DNA of 51,259 nucleotides from Christensenellaceae bacterium (GCA_031280685.1 JAITGM010000045.1:1-51259), one strand, 5' to 3'; positions 16,645 through 24,417 are shown, counted from the first letter of the stretch. Numbers and translations are program-made. Notes: generated by a model from the letters alone, not told the origin.

Positions 16645-16943
16645 TATAAATCGCCGACGACGGGGCAAAAGGCGAAGGAATCTCCCCCCTCCCCAAAGCA
16701 AAAAGAGAGCGCGCGCCGCCGGCTGAAAGCCGCGCAAGGGGGCAAGATCTTCGCCGCCCATCCCCAGCAGGCAGCGGGCCAAAACCCGTCGCGCCCAAAG
16801 GCCTAAACAAGGAAAAGGGGCGCGTTACAGCGAACAGGCCGCAGAGATCGCCTTCCCGGCCGCGTTTTTAGCCGAAAAGGTGGAATTTGGGTGGTACCGC
16901 GAGCATGCTCGCCCCAAAACAGCGTTTTGGGGCGAGCTTTTTT
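16645..16943 (+). ncRNA. T-box riboswitch (tRNA-Pro) of proS
   Basis: The leader ends with the T-box core GGGTGGTACCGCG (16889-16901); its TGGT can pair with the ACCA end of uncharged tRNA. A 14-bp terminator follows (16907-16920/16924-16937, then TTTTTT). Basal stem I is suggested by GGCGAAG near 16669 pairing with CTTCGCC near 16755. The C-rich stretch at about 16685-16700 is the likely place of the proline specifier codon, which I could not pin down. The expected behaviour is antitermination of proS when tRNA-Pro is uncharged. Confidence 0.9.
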
Positions 16944-16985
16944 GCAAGCCCCGAGAGGAACTTCTAAAAGAAGGAGGGAATTGCC

Positions 16986-18443
16986 TTGGCCAAGCAGAAG
17001 AACGAAAAGGAATTCGTCGCCGAGATCACGCGGCGGGAGGACGACATTTCGCAGTGGTACACCGACGTGATCCTCAAGACCGATTTGGTGGATTACGCCC
17101 CCGTGCGCGGCTGCATGGTGATCAAGCCCTACGGCTACGGCATCTGGGAGCTGATGCAGAGCGAAATGGATGCGCGCTTTAAGGCGACGGGGCACCAAAA
17201 CGTCTACATGCCCATGTTCATTCCGGAATCGCTGCTCCTCAAAGAGGCCGAGCACGTCGAGGGCTTCGCGCCCGAGGTCGCCTGGGTGACGCAGGGCGGC
17301 AGCGAGGAGCTGCCCGAGCGCCTGGCCATCCGGCCGACCTCAGAGACCATGTTCTGCGCGATGTATTCCAAATGGGTGCAGTCCTGGCGGGATCTGCCCA
17401 TGCTCTATAACCAGTGGTGTTCGGTCGTCCGCTGGGAAAAAAGCACGAGGCCCTTCCTGCGCACCTCGGAGTTCTTATGGCAGGAGGGGCACACCATCCA
17501 CGCAACGCCCGGGGAGGCCGAGGAAGAAACCCTGAAAATGCTGGAAGTCTACCGCGATTTTTCGGAAAACGTGCTGGCCATCCCCGTCTTCGTGGGCAAG
17601 AAGAGCGAAAAAGAAAAGTTCGCGGGCGCCAGAGCCACATACTCGATGGAAGCCATGATGCAGGACGGCAAGGCCCTGCAGGCCGGCACCTCGCACAACT
17701 TTGGCGATAACTTCTCAAAGGTCTTCGATATTCAGTTCCTCGATAAGGACGGCACGCGCAAGTACGTATCCGAAACCTCCTGGGGCACCTCCACGCGCAT
17801 GATCGGCGGGGTCATCATGGTGCATGGGGACGACCGCGGCCTGGTTCTGCCCCCGAAGGTAGCGCCGGTGCAGGTCGTGATCCTGCCCATCGCCCAGCAC
17901 AAGGAGGGCGTGCTCGACGCCTGCTATGCGCTGAAGGCAAGGCTTGCCGCCAGAGGCCTTCGCGTCCATGTGGACGACCGGGATACCCAGAGCGCCGGCT
18001 GGAAGTTCAACGAGTGGGAGATGAAGGGCGTGCCGCTGCGCGTGGAGATCGGCCCGCGCGACCTTGAAACGGGCCAGGCGCTGCTAATGCGGCGCGACAC
18101 GATGGAAAAGTTCGGTTTAAAGCTTGAGGGGCTCGAAAACGAGGTAGAGGGCATCCTGCAGAGCATTCACGACGGGCTATACCAGAAGGCGCTGGCCTTC
18201 AGGGAAGGCCACGTCACCCTGGCCGCCAACATGGAAGAGCTGCACGCCGGCGTGCAGAACGGCTTTGTGAAGGCGATGTGGTGCGGTGAGCGCGCCTGCG
18301 AGGACGCGGTGAAGCAGGAAAGCTCGGCGACGACGCGCAACATGCCCTTTGACCAAGAAGCCGCCAGGGAGGGCCTGGGCGAACGCTGCGTGTGCTGTGG
18401 GAAGCCGGCCCAAAAGGTGATCTACTTCGCGAAGGCGTATTAA
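16986..18443 (+). CDS. proS: Prolyl-tRNA synthetase, archaeal/eukaryote-like type
   Basis: This class II synthetase charges tRNA-Pro. The 485-residue protein lacks the large bacterial editing insertion and instead has a C-terminal zinc-binding-like region (MWCGERACED ... CVCCGKPAQKV) ending YFAKAY, typical of the eukaryote-like form. Class II motifs include RPTSETMFCAMY, VVRWEKSTRPFLRTSEFLWQ and GTSTRMIGGVIMVHGDDRG, read in parts. The start is TTG 16986 (LAKQKNEKEF) with AAGGAGGG seven bases upstream. Expression is controlled by the T-box in its leader. Confidence 0.96.
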   Translation: MAKQKNEKEFVAEITRREDDISQWYTDVILKTDLVDYAPVRGCMVIKPYGYGIWELMQSEMDARFKATGHQNVYMPMFIPESLLLKEAEHVEGFAPEVAWVTQGGSEELPERLAIRPTSETMFCAMYSKWVQSWRDLPMLYNQWCSVVRWEKSTRPFLRTSEFLWQEGHTIHATPGEAEEETLKMLEVYRDFSENVLAIPVFVGKKSEKEKFAGARATYSMEAMMQDGKALQAGTSHNFGDNFSKVFDIQFLDKDGTRKYVSETSWGTSTRMIGGVIMVHGDDRGLVLPPKVAPVQVVILPIAQHKEGVLDACYALKARLAARGLRVHVDDRDTQSAGWKFNEWEMKGVPLRVEIGPRDLETGQALLMRRDTMEKFGLKLEGLENEVEGILQSIHDGLYQKALAFREGHVTLAANMEELHAGVQNGFVKAMWCGERACEDAVKQESSATTRNMPFDQEAAREGLGERCVCCGKPAQKVIYFAKAY

Positions 18444-18486
18444 TCCAATTTTAAAGAAACGCGAAAAAATGAAGGAGGAAACAACG

Positions 18487-18903
18487 ATGTTTGAAAAGGT
18501 GGATTGGTTCAAGGTGACGGCCGCCATCATCGAAAAGGCGGAGGAGATCTTCAGCAACGAGGAACCCTATAAGGGCAAGACCCGCGGCGGCCTTGGCGGT
18601 GTGAAGATCCGTAACCCCAAGGGCGACGGGATCGACGTGGTGTATACCCTGCCCTTCGAAAAAAAGCTGGGCGACAGCGACAAGACCCTGCTGGGCAAGT
18701 TCAAGTACGTCGAGCGCACGGGCAAGCCCAGCGGCGCGCCGGAAGAAGAGCTGCAGGCTGACGAAGCCAAGTGGCAGGGCGCCGTGCCCTATGAGACCGC
18801 CGGCCTTTCGATGATCTTTGGCTTCACCGGCATGCGCGGCGAGGACGATGTGCGCAACTCGCAGGCTGGGATCGCGGAGCTGAACCGCCAGCTGGGCAAG
18901 TAA
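18487..18903 (+). CDS. Hypothetical protein, unknown family
   Basis: I do not recognise this 138-residue protein. It looks soluble and mildly acidic, with no signal peptide, membrane segment or cysteine motif. It has a Gly-rich stretch (GKTRGGLGGVKIRNPKGDG, about residues 35-53) and a C-terminal GFTGMRGEDDVRNSQAGIAE. ATG 18487 is preceded by AAGGAGG at good spacing; an upstream in-frame ATG at 18469 overlaps that site. It sits 43 bases after proS and is followed by a terminator, so it is probably co-transcribed with proS. Confidence 0.75.
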   Translation: MFEKVDWFKVTAAIIEKAEEIFSNEEPYKGKTRGGLGGVKIRNPKGDGIDVVYTLPFEKKLGDSDKTLLGKFKYVERTGKPSGAPEEELQADEAKWQGAVPYETAGLSMIFGFTGMRGEDDVRNSQAGIAELNRQLGK

Positions 18904-18906
18904 CGA

Positions 18907-18932
18907 AAAAGGGCCGCGAAAGCGGCCCTTTT
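18907..18932 (+). terminator. Terminator of the proS transcript
   Basis: AAAAGGGCCGC (18907-18917), GAAA loop, GCGGCCCTTTT (18922-18932), directly after the stop at 18903. Confidence 0.85.
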
Positions 18933-18957
18933 CATTGCGCGAAGGGAGTGAAAAGCC

Positions 18958-19335
18958 GTGGGGATTCGCTTTGGCGACGTCACCCTGATCAGTAGGGAGG
19001 TTTTGCGGCTGCGCGCCTTTTATGAAGGGATTTTTGGCAAAAAAGGTGAGGGGGACGCAGTGCATTCCGGGCTAAGGATCGGGGAGCTTGCGCTCAGCTT
19101 CGATTCGGCTGAGCTGCTTGCCCAAAATCCGGCGTTTGGCTACGCCGCCGCCGGGGCCTCAAACGCGGTGGTGATCAGCTTTGAGGTGGAGGATGCGGAC
19201 GCCGAGTATGAGCGCCTGCTGACCTTGGGCGTTTTGACGCTCAACTGCCCGACCACGCACTCCTGGGGGGCGCGCTCCTTTCAATTTAGGGATCCGGACG
19301 GCAACATCCTGAACTTTCGGAGCCTTCCTGGGTAG
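18958..19335 (+). CDS. VOC (glyoxalase/bleomycin-resistance) family protein
   Basis: This is a 125-residue single-domain vicinal-oxygen-chelate protein. It has the usual pattern of beta-alpha-beta repeats, with LRLRAFYEGIFGKKG near the start and AVVISFEVEDADAEYERLL in the middle. The end signature is SFQFRDPDGNILNF. The substrate cannot be inferred. The start is GTG 18958 with GGGAGTG upstream. It lies just beyond the terminator of the preceding unit and just before the cloverleaf repeat copy C. Confidence 0.85.
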   Translation: MGIRFGDVTLISREVLRLRAFYEGIFGKKGEGDAVHSGLRIGELALSFDSAELLAQNPAFGYAAAGASNAVVISFEVEDADAEYERLLTLGVLTLNCPTTHSWGARSFQFRDPDGNILNFRSLPG

Positions 19336-19374
19336 GAAGGAGCCTGTTTTGCTCCGGCTCGAATCGCGCTTTGG

Positions 19375-19487
19375 GGGGCGGCCGACTCGGCGGCGGAGCC
19401 GCCGTAACGCAGGGGAACCCCGCCAAGCCGACAGGCTTTGCGGGGTTCCCCTGCGCTAGCCCGCTTTAGCGGGCAGTCGGCCGCCCC
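19375..19487 (+). repeat. Dispersed cloverleaf repeat, copy C (diverged sequence)
   Basis: The outer stem GGGGCGGCCGACT (19375-19387) pairs perfectly with AGTCGGCCGCCCC (19475-19487), 13 bp. Inside are three hairpins. Arm 1 is CGGCGGC-GGA-GCCGCCG (19388-19404). Arm 2 has 16 bp (19408-19423/19440-19455) plus an inner 5-bp AAGCC/GGCTT stem with loop GACA. Arm 3 is GCCCGCT-TT-AGCGGGC (19459-19474). The order and relative sizes equal those of copies A, B and D. It lies between the VOC gene and the convergent D-2-hydroxyacid dehydrogenase gene. No open frame is supported in 19336-19620. Confidence 0.85.
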
Positions 19488-19578
19488 GGGGTTCGTTCCC
19501 GAAGGCTGAAGCGCCAGGGAAGGGCTTCAAATGAGGGTGAGGGGCCGCGCGGCGGAGGCTTCGGCGGCTGCGATCGCA

Positions 19579-19612
19579 AAAAGCGCCCCGGGCTGTGGCC
19601 CGGGGCGCTTTT
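19579..19612 (-). terminator. Terminator after the hydroxyacid dehydrogenase gene
   Basis: A 15-bp stem, AAAAGCGCCCCGGGC (19579-19593) with GCCCGGGGCGCTTTT (19598-19612), loop TGTG. A/T tails on both sides allow either direction. It stands 8 bases from the stop of the minus-strand gene. Confidence 0.8.
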
Positions 19613-19620
19613 CATGCCTT

Positions 19621-20568
19621 TTAGTAACCCTCTTTAAGGTTCACCACGCGCGGCGGGCGCTTGCCGGCCATGATGAGCTTGAGGTTTTCGCAGCCGATGC
19701 GCACGATGGACTCGGTGGTGGCAAGGAGATGGCCGCCGCCGGTGACGTGCGGGGTGATGAGCAGGTTTTCAACATCCCAGAGCGGGGACTCGGCGGGCAA
19801 TGGCTCGGGGTCGGTCACGTCGATGGCCGCGCCCAGCAGGTGGCCGCTGGTGAGAACATCGTAAAGCCCCTGCGAGTCGATGGCGGAGCCGCGGCCGATG
19901 TTGAGCAGGATCGCGCCCCGTTTCATCTTGAGGAGCCGCTCTTTCGAGAACAGGCCCTTGGTCTTTTCGGTACCGGGCAGGCAGAGCGCCACGGCGTCGG
20001 CCTGGGGCAGAATCTCGTCGATCTGCTCGACGGTATAGATCTTTTCATAAAGCTCCGGCATCTGCTCGCCGGTGCGGCGCACGCCATAGAGCTTCGCGCC
20101 CATGGCCTTTACGCGGCGGGCATACTGGTTGCCGATATCGCCCGTGCCCACGACCAGAATGGTCGAATCCATGACGGATTTGACCATGCCATGATCCTTC
20201 CAGGCGTGGTTTTTCATGTTGTCGCGGTAAAGGTGGAGGTGCTTCTGCACGGCCAGGTGCATGGCCACGAGGCATTCGGAAATGGCCAGGCCATAGGCGC
20301 CGGAAGCGTTGCACAAGATGGTATTGGGGTTACCAAAGACGCCTTCCGCGGTGTAGCCATCCACGCCGGCGCTGCCTAGCTGAATGAACTGGAGCTTTTT
20401 GGCGTGTTTCAGAAGGGTGGGCTTGGCATTGCCCAGGATGGCATCGAACCCGCCGATGTTTTCTTCGCTCAGTTCCGGCTGAAAGACGAACTCGACGGTC
20501 GGGTTTTCCTTTTGGAGCATTTCCTTCTGGGCGTCGGTCACTCTCTGTAAAACGGCTGCTTTCAGCAT
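19621..20568 (-). CDS. D-isomer-specific 2-hydroxyacid dehydrogenase
   Basis: This NAD(P)-dependent enzyme interconverts a 2-oxoacid and a D-2-hydroxyacid. The 315-residue protein has the Rossmann motif VVGTGDIGNQYARRV (about 143-157) and the catalytic triad in NIGRGSAID (Arg), VTDPEPLP (Glu) and TPHVTGG (His). The substrate is not predictable; glyoxylate/hydroxypyruvate reduction would fit the glycerate kinase in the same window, but this is inference. ATG 20568 is preceded by GGGAGGAC. The gene stands alone between its terminator and an upstream 150-base gap. Confidence 0.9.
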   Translation of the reverse strand: MLKAAVLQRVTDAQKEMLQKENPTVEFVFQPELSEENIGGFDAILGNAKPTLLKHAKKLQFIQLGSAGVDGYTAEGVFGNPNTILCNASGAYGLAISECLVAMHLAVQKHLHLYRDNMKNHAWKDHGMVKSVMDSTILVVGTGDIGNQYARRVKAMGAKLYGVRRTGEQMPELYEKIYTVEQIDEILPQADAVALCLPGTEKTKGLFSKERLLKMKRGAILLNIGRGSAIDSQGLYDVLTSGHLLGAAIDVTDPEPLPAESPLWDVENLLITPHVTGGGHLLATTESIVRIGCENLKLIMAGKRPPRVVNLKEGY

Positions 20569-20602
20569 TGGTCAGTCCTCCCAGGTCTTTTTATTTTTGT
20601 GT

Positions 20603-20641
20603 GGCTTCCCGGCACGGTCTGCGCAGGGAAGCCGCTTTTTT
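20603..20641 (+). terminator. Orphan terminator-like hairpin
   Basis: GGCTTCCC (20603-20610) pairs with GGGAAGCC (20626-20633), followed by GCTTTTTT on the plus strand. No plus-strand gene precedes it. It may block antisense readthrough, or the hairpin may belong to the promoter region of the minus-strand dehydrogenase gene. Confidence 0.4.
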
Positions 20642-20720
20642 AAACATACACCATTGAGCGGGGAAATTCAAGCGCTTTTGCCGATGGGGGTGGGAGGCTT
20701 TGCGCTTGTGTGTCCGACGG

Positions 20721-20930
20721 CTATGCCTCTTCCATGGCCTTGGACGACCTGCAGCTCCCCAGCTCACGGTTCACGATCTCGCGGCGCTCCCCTGCCCTGC
20801 TGCCGGCGGAGCAAAAGGGGCATTCCGTGCGGAGCTGCCCATCGCAGTTCATCTTGCCGTTTTGGAACCCGCTCAGCGAGGTGAGAAGGGTTTCGCGCGC
20901 CCTGCGCGCGAAATCCGCATCGGCGGGCAT
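20721..20930 (-). CDS. Small protein with a CxxC pair, unknown
   Basis: A 69-residue frame starts at ATG 20930 (MPADADFARRARETLLTSLS) with AGGAGG eight bases upstream, a better site than many in this window. It contains Cys in MNCDG and a TECPFCSAG pair, suggesting a small metal-binding knuckle. It begins 12 bases after the stop of the FAD dehydrogenase gene, so it is probably translated from the same mRNA. I do not recognise the family. The Arg/Ser-rich C-terminus weakens the case. Confidence 0.45.
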   Translation of the reverse strand: MPADADFARRARETLLTSLSGFQNGKMNCDGQLRTECPFCSAGSRAGERREIVNRELGSCRSSKAMEEA

Positions 20931-20942
20931 GTGCAATTCCTC

Positions 20943-22355
20943 CTATTCTTTGGCCGCCGCTCGGGCCAGCTTTTGGCCCAGCCGCACCCCCATGGCGGAG
21001 GCCATCATGAGCCCGCGGGTCCAGCCGCTGGCGTCGCCCAGGCAATACAGGCCGGGCAGGGAGCTGTTCAGCTCAGCATCCAGCAGCACGCGGTTGGAAT
21101 AGAACTTGACCTCCGGGGCATAGAGCAGGGTTTCCTCCCCGGCGAAGCCCGGCACGATGGTATCCACCGCCCGGATGAAGGCCAGGATGTTGGTCAGCGT
21201 GCGGTAGGGCAGGGCGGAGCCGATATCGCCGGGCACGGCATCGGGCATCGAAGGGCGCACGTTGGTGCGCGCGAGGTCGTCGGGCCAGCTCCTGCGGCCC
21301 GAGAGAATGTCGCCATAGCGCTGCACGAGGATCTTGCCGGCGCCGAGCAGGTTGGTCAGCTGGGCGACCTTTTGGGCAAAGGCGGTCGGGTCGTCAAACG
21401 GGGCCTGGAAGTGGTGCGAGCAGAGGATGGCGAGGTTGGTATTCTCGCTTTTTTGGTGTTTGTAGGAGTGCCCGTTGACCACGGCGAGGTCACCCTCGTA
21501 GTTTTCTTGGCTGACGAAGCCGCCTGGGTTTTGGCAGAAGGTGCGCACCTTGTTTTCGAAGGGCTTTGGGTAGCCGATGAGCTTGGATTCGTACAGCACG
21601 TTGTTGACGCGCTCCATGACCTCGTTGCGCACCTCCACGCGCACGCCGATGTCTACCACTCCCGCCTCGCGCGCGACGCTGTGCCTGCGGCAGAGCCCTT
21701 CAAGCCAGTCCGCCCCGCGCCGGCCGACCGAGAGCACGACGTTTCGGGCGAAAACGGCCTGTTTCTCGCCGCCCAGGGCACTTTGTATTTTGACGCCCCT
21801 GCAGCGGCCCTCCTCTACGATCAGATCGAGGCAGTCAGTCAAAAAACGCATTTCTACGCCATTTTCTTTAAGAAAGACCTGGATTTTCAAATAAACCTCG
21901 CGCGCCAGCTCCGTGCCCAGGTGGCGGATAGGGCAATCCACGAGCTTGAGGCCCGAAACGATGGCCCTGCGGCGAATCTCCTTAATTTCTTCGTTATTTT
22001 CAAGGCCTTCCACCTTTTGGTCGGCGCCGAAGCGGAGATAGATCCGGTCGGTGTAGTCGATGAGCCTTTGCGCTTCGTCCACGCCGAGCAAATCGGGCAA
22101 ATCGCCGCCGACCTCGTGGCTGAGCGAGAGCTTGCCGTCAGAAAACGCGCCGGCGCCCGAAAAGCCCGTGGTGATGTGGCAATTCGGCCTGCAGTGCACG
22201 CAATCGCGGGTGCTGCCCTTGGGGCAAGCCCGCCTTTCGAGCGGCTCGCCCTTTTCGACCATTAAAATGCGCGGGCTGCCGCCTCGTTCGATCAGCTCCA
22301 GCGCGGTGAAGATGCCCGCCGGCCCGGCGCCAACGATGATGAGATCATAGACCAT
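20943..22355 (-). CDS. FAD-dependent dehydrogenase (COG2509-like)
   Basis: This 470-residue flavoprotein belongs to the group often annotated NAD(P)/FAD-dependent oxidoreductase or uncharacterised FAD-dependent dehydrogenase. It has the N-terminal dinucleotide motif IIVGAGPAGIFTALEL. Next is a cysteine-containing stretch, CPKGSTRDCVHCRPNC (about residues 63-78), then GFSGAGAFSDGKLSL. A C-terminal FAD contact, GLYCLGDASGWTRGLMMAS, follows. The physiological substrate is unknown for the family. ATG 22355 has GGAAAGGGCGG upstream. A small CxxC protein gene follows. Confidence 0.85.
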   Translation of the reverse strand: MVYDLIIVGAGPAGIFTALELIERGGSPRILMVEKGEPLERRACPKGSTRDCVHCRPNCHITTGFSGAGAFSDGKLSLSHEVGGDLPDLLGVDEAQRLIDYTDRIYLRFGADQKVEGLENNEEIKEIRRRAIVSGLKLVDCPIRHLGTELAREVYLKIQVFLKENGVEMRFLTDCLDLIVEEGRCRGVKIQSALGGEKQAVFARNVVLSVGRRGADWLEGLCRRHSVAREAGVVDIGVRVEVRNEVMERVNNVLYESKLIGYPKPFENKVRTFCQNPGGFVSQENYEGDLAVVNGHSYKHQKSENTNLAILCSHHFQAPFDDPTAFAQKVAQLTNLLGAGKILVQRYGDILSGRRSWPDDLARTNVRPSMPDAVPGDIGSALPYRTLTNILAFIRAVDTIVPGFAGEETLLYAPEVKFYSNRVLLDAELNSSLPGLYCLGDASGWTRGLMMASAMGVRLGQKLARAAAKE

Positions 22356-22414
22356 GGTTTTGCCGCCCTTTCCGTAATGAAGCTAGCCGCGTTTTAGTAT
22401 AGCAGAGATTGCTC

Positions 22415-23476
22415 TATTGCGCGCGCCCCGCGCAATAACGGTTGAGGATGTATGAGATGAAATTCCCCTTTGGTAAAGAGCCGCTCGCTGGCCGGATCGC
22501 CGCAGGCGCGCACCAGCTCGCCCAAGGGAACTTGAAGCCGCGCGCATGGCCGGGGCCTCGCTGTTTTGGTAGCGGCGCAGGATTTCCTCCGCGCCGTCCT
22601 CCTTCAGGCTGCCCAGCCGCCAGTGCGGCGCCGGGGTGCTGAAGTTTGGGTAGACGTTGAAGTCCGGATCGACGAAGAAGGTCGGCCTGGCGGACGCGAG
22701 CGTGGCGCGTTCCTCGCTGTGCCCGAGGGCTTCGGCCAGCGAGCGCTCGCTTTGGCCAAAGACCTCGCTAAGCCCGCTCCTTTGGAAGTTCCGCAGCGTG
22801 CTCGCCTTGAGCGACTCGGGGATTTGGTCAAGGTCATCCGGCGTGGGGCGCAGCGCATAGAGCTTGGCGTTTTCGCCGTCGCAGCTCCCCTGGTGAACGA
22901 AGGCCGAACCGGCGCGCCCAGCGCGGCGCAGCGCTCGGTGAGGCGTAGGGAGGCGATTAAATCCGCGATTTGCTGCAGTTCGCCGAGGGTTTCCTTATTC
23001 ACAAAAATTTGGATGCGCGGGGCGATGCCCGCCGCGAGGAGCAGCTCGATGGCGCTGAGGGTTTCGTCGTAGCCGCCGCGACTGCCCGTGTAGCGGTCGG
23101 TCATCTCGCGGCCGCCAAACAGGGTGAGCTGCACCATCTTCAGCCCTAGGGATTTCAGCCAGGGGATATACCCTTCGTCGCGAACCGCGCGCCAGACGCT
23201 CATCAGCTCCCAGTGCGGCAAAAAGCGCGTCCGGCCGACGATAGCTCGCCTTCAAGCGCCCAAAGCGCCTTGTAATCGGGCAAAAAGTCGGGCTCGCGGT
23301 ACCAGCTCTCGACCCGGATGGCGCGCGCGAAGGGGCGAAAGGCCTCCGCGGCGAAGCGAAGCGCGTCCGCGCCCAGCCTGCCGTTTGCGCTATGGCCGAT
23401 TCAGCAGTGCAGGCAGCGGTTCGGGCAGCCGGCCAGATCAAGGCAGGCGATGATTTGGTCGAATTCCGTTAAAATC
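22415..23476 (-). pseudogene. Decayed radical SAM protein gene
   Basis: Translated piecewise, the minus strand gives DLAGCPNRCLHC (the CxxxCxxC cluster motif), then TGA, then IGHSANG, where a Trp is expected. Reading continues through WYREPDFLPDYKALWALEGE, then a shift at a T5 run near 23225. The segment HWELMSVWRAV to ERCAALG follows, then a second shift near 22920. Next comes SAFVHQGSCDGENAKLYALR to HWRLGSLKEDGAEEILRRYQ. A last shift precedes YILNRYC and the stop at 22415. A premature stop and at least three frameshifts make this a pseudogene. Confidence 0.85.
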
Positions 23477-23527
23477 ACTCCCCTTTTCAGTCTCTTTTTT
23501 CTTCGCCCTACCGCCGAAAAATCCTGC

Positions 23528-23556
23528 TTGCATTTTGGGGCGAGGCGTGCTAAAAT
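23528..23556 (+). promoter_or_regulatory. Promoter of the tRNA-Ala gene
   Basis: TTGCAT (23528-23533), 17-base spacer, TAAAAT (23551-23556), 13 bases before the tRNA 5' end. Confidence 0.75.
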
Positions 23557-23569
23557 CAAAACGCTTCAC

Positions 23570-23645
23570 GGGGCATTAGCACAGTTGGTAGCGCGCAACG
23601 TTCGCAATGTTGAGGTCAGGGGTTCGAATCCACTATGCTCCACCA
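23570..23645 (+). tRNA. tRNA-Ala, anticodon CGC
   Basis: This is a 76-base cloverleaf with encoded CCA. The acceptor stem GGGGCAT/ATGCTCC includes the G3-U70 pair that identifies alanine tRNAs. The anticodon stem is CAACG/TGTTG around loop TTCGCAA, giving anticodon CGC (codon GCG). Two non-pairs stand out: A12-C23 in the D-stem and G51-A63 in the T-stem (AGGGG/CCACT). The T-stem mismatch lies in the segment that the island at its 3' end appears to have re-supplied. Confidence 0.9.
23625..23643 (+). repeat. Left direct repeat (attL-like) in the tRNA-Ala 3' end
   Basis: CGAATCCACTATGCTCCAC here matches CGAGTCCTCTATGCTCCAC at 28688-28706 in 17 of 19 positions; the last 11 are identical. The position in the T-arm and acceptor 3' half is a classic integration site for tyrosine recombinases. 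Confidence 0.75.
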
Positions 23646-23682
23646 AATCTAAACCTCGTTATTGATACAATGACGAGTAGCC

Positions 23683-23709
23683 AAAAAGTCCAGTGTTACT
23701 GGGCTTTTT
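23683..23709 (+). terminator. Terminator after tRNA-Ala, supplied by the island
   Basis: AAAAAGTCCAGT (23683-23694) pairs with ACTGGGCTTTTT (23698-23709) around GTT, with one T-G pair. It is 38 bases beyond the tRNA CCA. Confidence 0.75.
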
Positions 23710-23914
23710 GCGTTTCAGGGGAAAGTTCGCACCAGTTTGGATAGCGATTTTTCCCGCCTCTCTTGCACCAATCCGTATCATAGTGCACCAGTGGTTTGCT
23801 TGTTCCCCGCTTTCCGTGTCATAATGCACCCGACAATATTTCATGCTGCAACCGGCCAAACTGCATCGAAAATGGTGGCTTTTCTGCATAGCTCGTCGAA
23901 TAAAAGAAGATTAA

Positions 23915-23932
23915 ATCGAAAACAGTTTTCAT
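23915..23932 (+). promoter_or_regulatory. Zur/Fur-family operator 1
   Basis: ATCGAAAACAGTTTTCAT is a near-perfect palindrome around GAAAAC-GTTTTC. Together with site 2 it brackets the AT-rich promoter region of the zur gene. It is probably bound by the regulator encoded immediately downstream. Confidence 0.7.
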
Positions 23933-23960
23933 ATTTATTTTTTGCTAAAGATACGGTAAA

Positions 23961-23978
23961 ATGAAAACGGTTTTCGAT
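23961..23978 (+). promoter_or_regulatory. Zur/Fur-family operator 2
   Basis: ATGAAAACGGTTTTCGAT is the reverse complement of site 1 except for the central base. It lies 20 bases before the GTG start of zur, between the promoter and the ribosome binding site, which suits repression and autoregulation. Confidence 0.7.
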
Positions 23979-23997
23979 TCCGAACGGAGGTGACGCG

Positions 23998-24417
23998 GTG
24001 CGACGGCTATCAAACTATACCACAAAACAAGGCGAGGCAATCCTCTCTTACATCGCTTCACTCGAAGGCGATCATGTTACGGTGGAACAACTCGCCAAGC
24101 ACTTCGATGGTTCTGGAACAAGCATTGGGCTTACGACAATTTATCGCAATCTGGATAAATTGCTCTCGAGCGGAAAAATACGAAAATTTGTGATAGATGG
24201 CATTTCCGGCGCTTGCTATCAATATGTCGGGGAGCAGTTTTCCGGAGGCGAACATTTTCACTTGAAATGCGAGATTTGCCGTGAAGTATATCATCTGCAA
24301 TGTGGAGCAATCGAGGAAATAAGCAGTCATGTCGCGGAAGAACATGCTTTTCAGATAAACCCCATCAAAACTGTTTTCTATGGGATTTGTGATAAGTGCA
24401 GGGAAAAAGCCAAATAG
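23998..24417 (+). CDS. zur: Fur-family zinc regulator (Zur-like)
   Basis: This is a metal-dependent repressor of the Fur family. The 139 residues have an N-terminal winged helix with LTTIYRNLDKLLSSGKI. The C-terminal domain has HFHLKCEIC (His86, His88, Cys91, Cys94) and a second CxxC (CDKC, Cys131/134), the structural zinc site of the family. The context with znuABC and two palindromic operators upstream argues for zinc sensing rather than iron or peroxide. The start is GTG 23998 with GGAGG seven bases before it. It heads the island operon. Confidence 0.9.
   Translation: MRRLSNYTTKQGEAILSYIASLEGDHVTVEQLAKHFDGSGTSIGLTTIYRNLDKLLSSGKIRKFVIDGISGACYQYVGEQFSGGEHFHLKCEICREVYHLQCGAIEEISSHVAEEHAFQINPIKTVFYGICDKCREKAK

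Noticed and set aside
23400..23420. TGA after CLHC as selenocysteine in a radical SAM selenoprotein
   Set aside because: Several frameshifts downstream show that the gene is decayed.
23659..23889. Minus-strand 76-codon open frame at the island left end
   Set aside because: It overlaps the terminator and operator side, has no ribosome binding site or family resemblance, and is compatible with chance.
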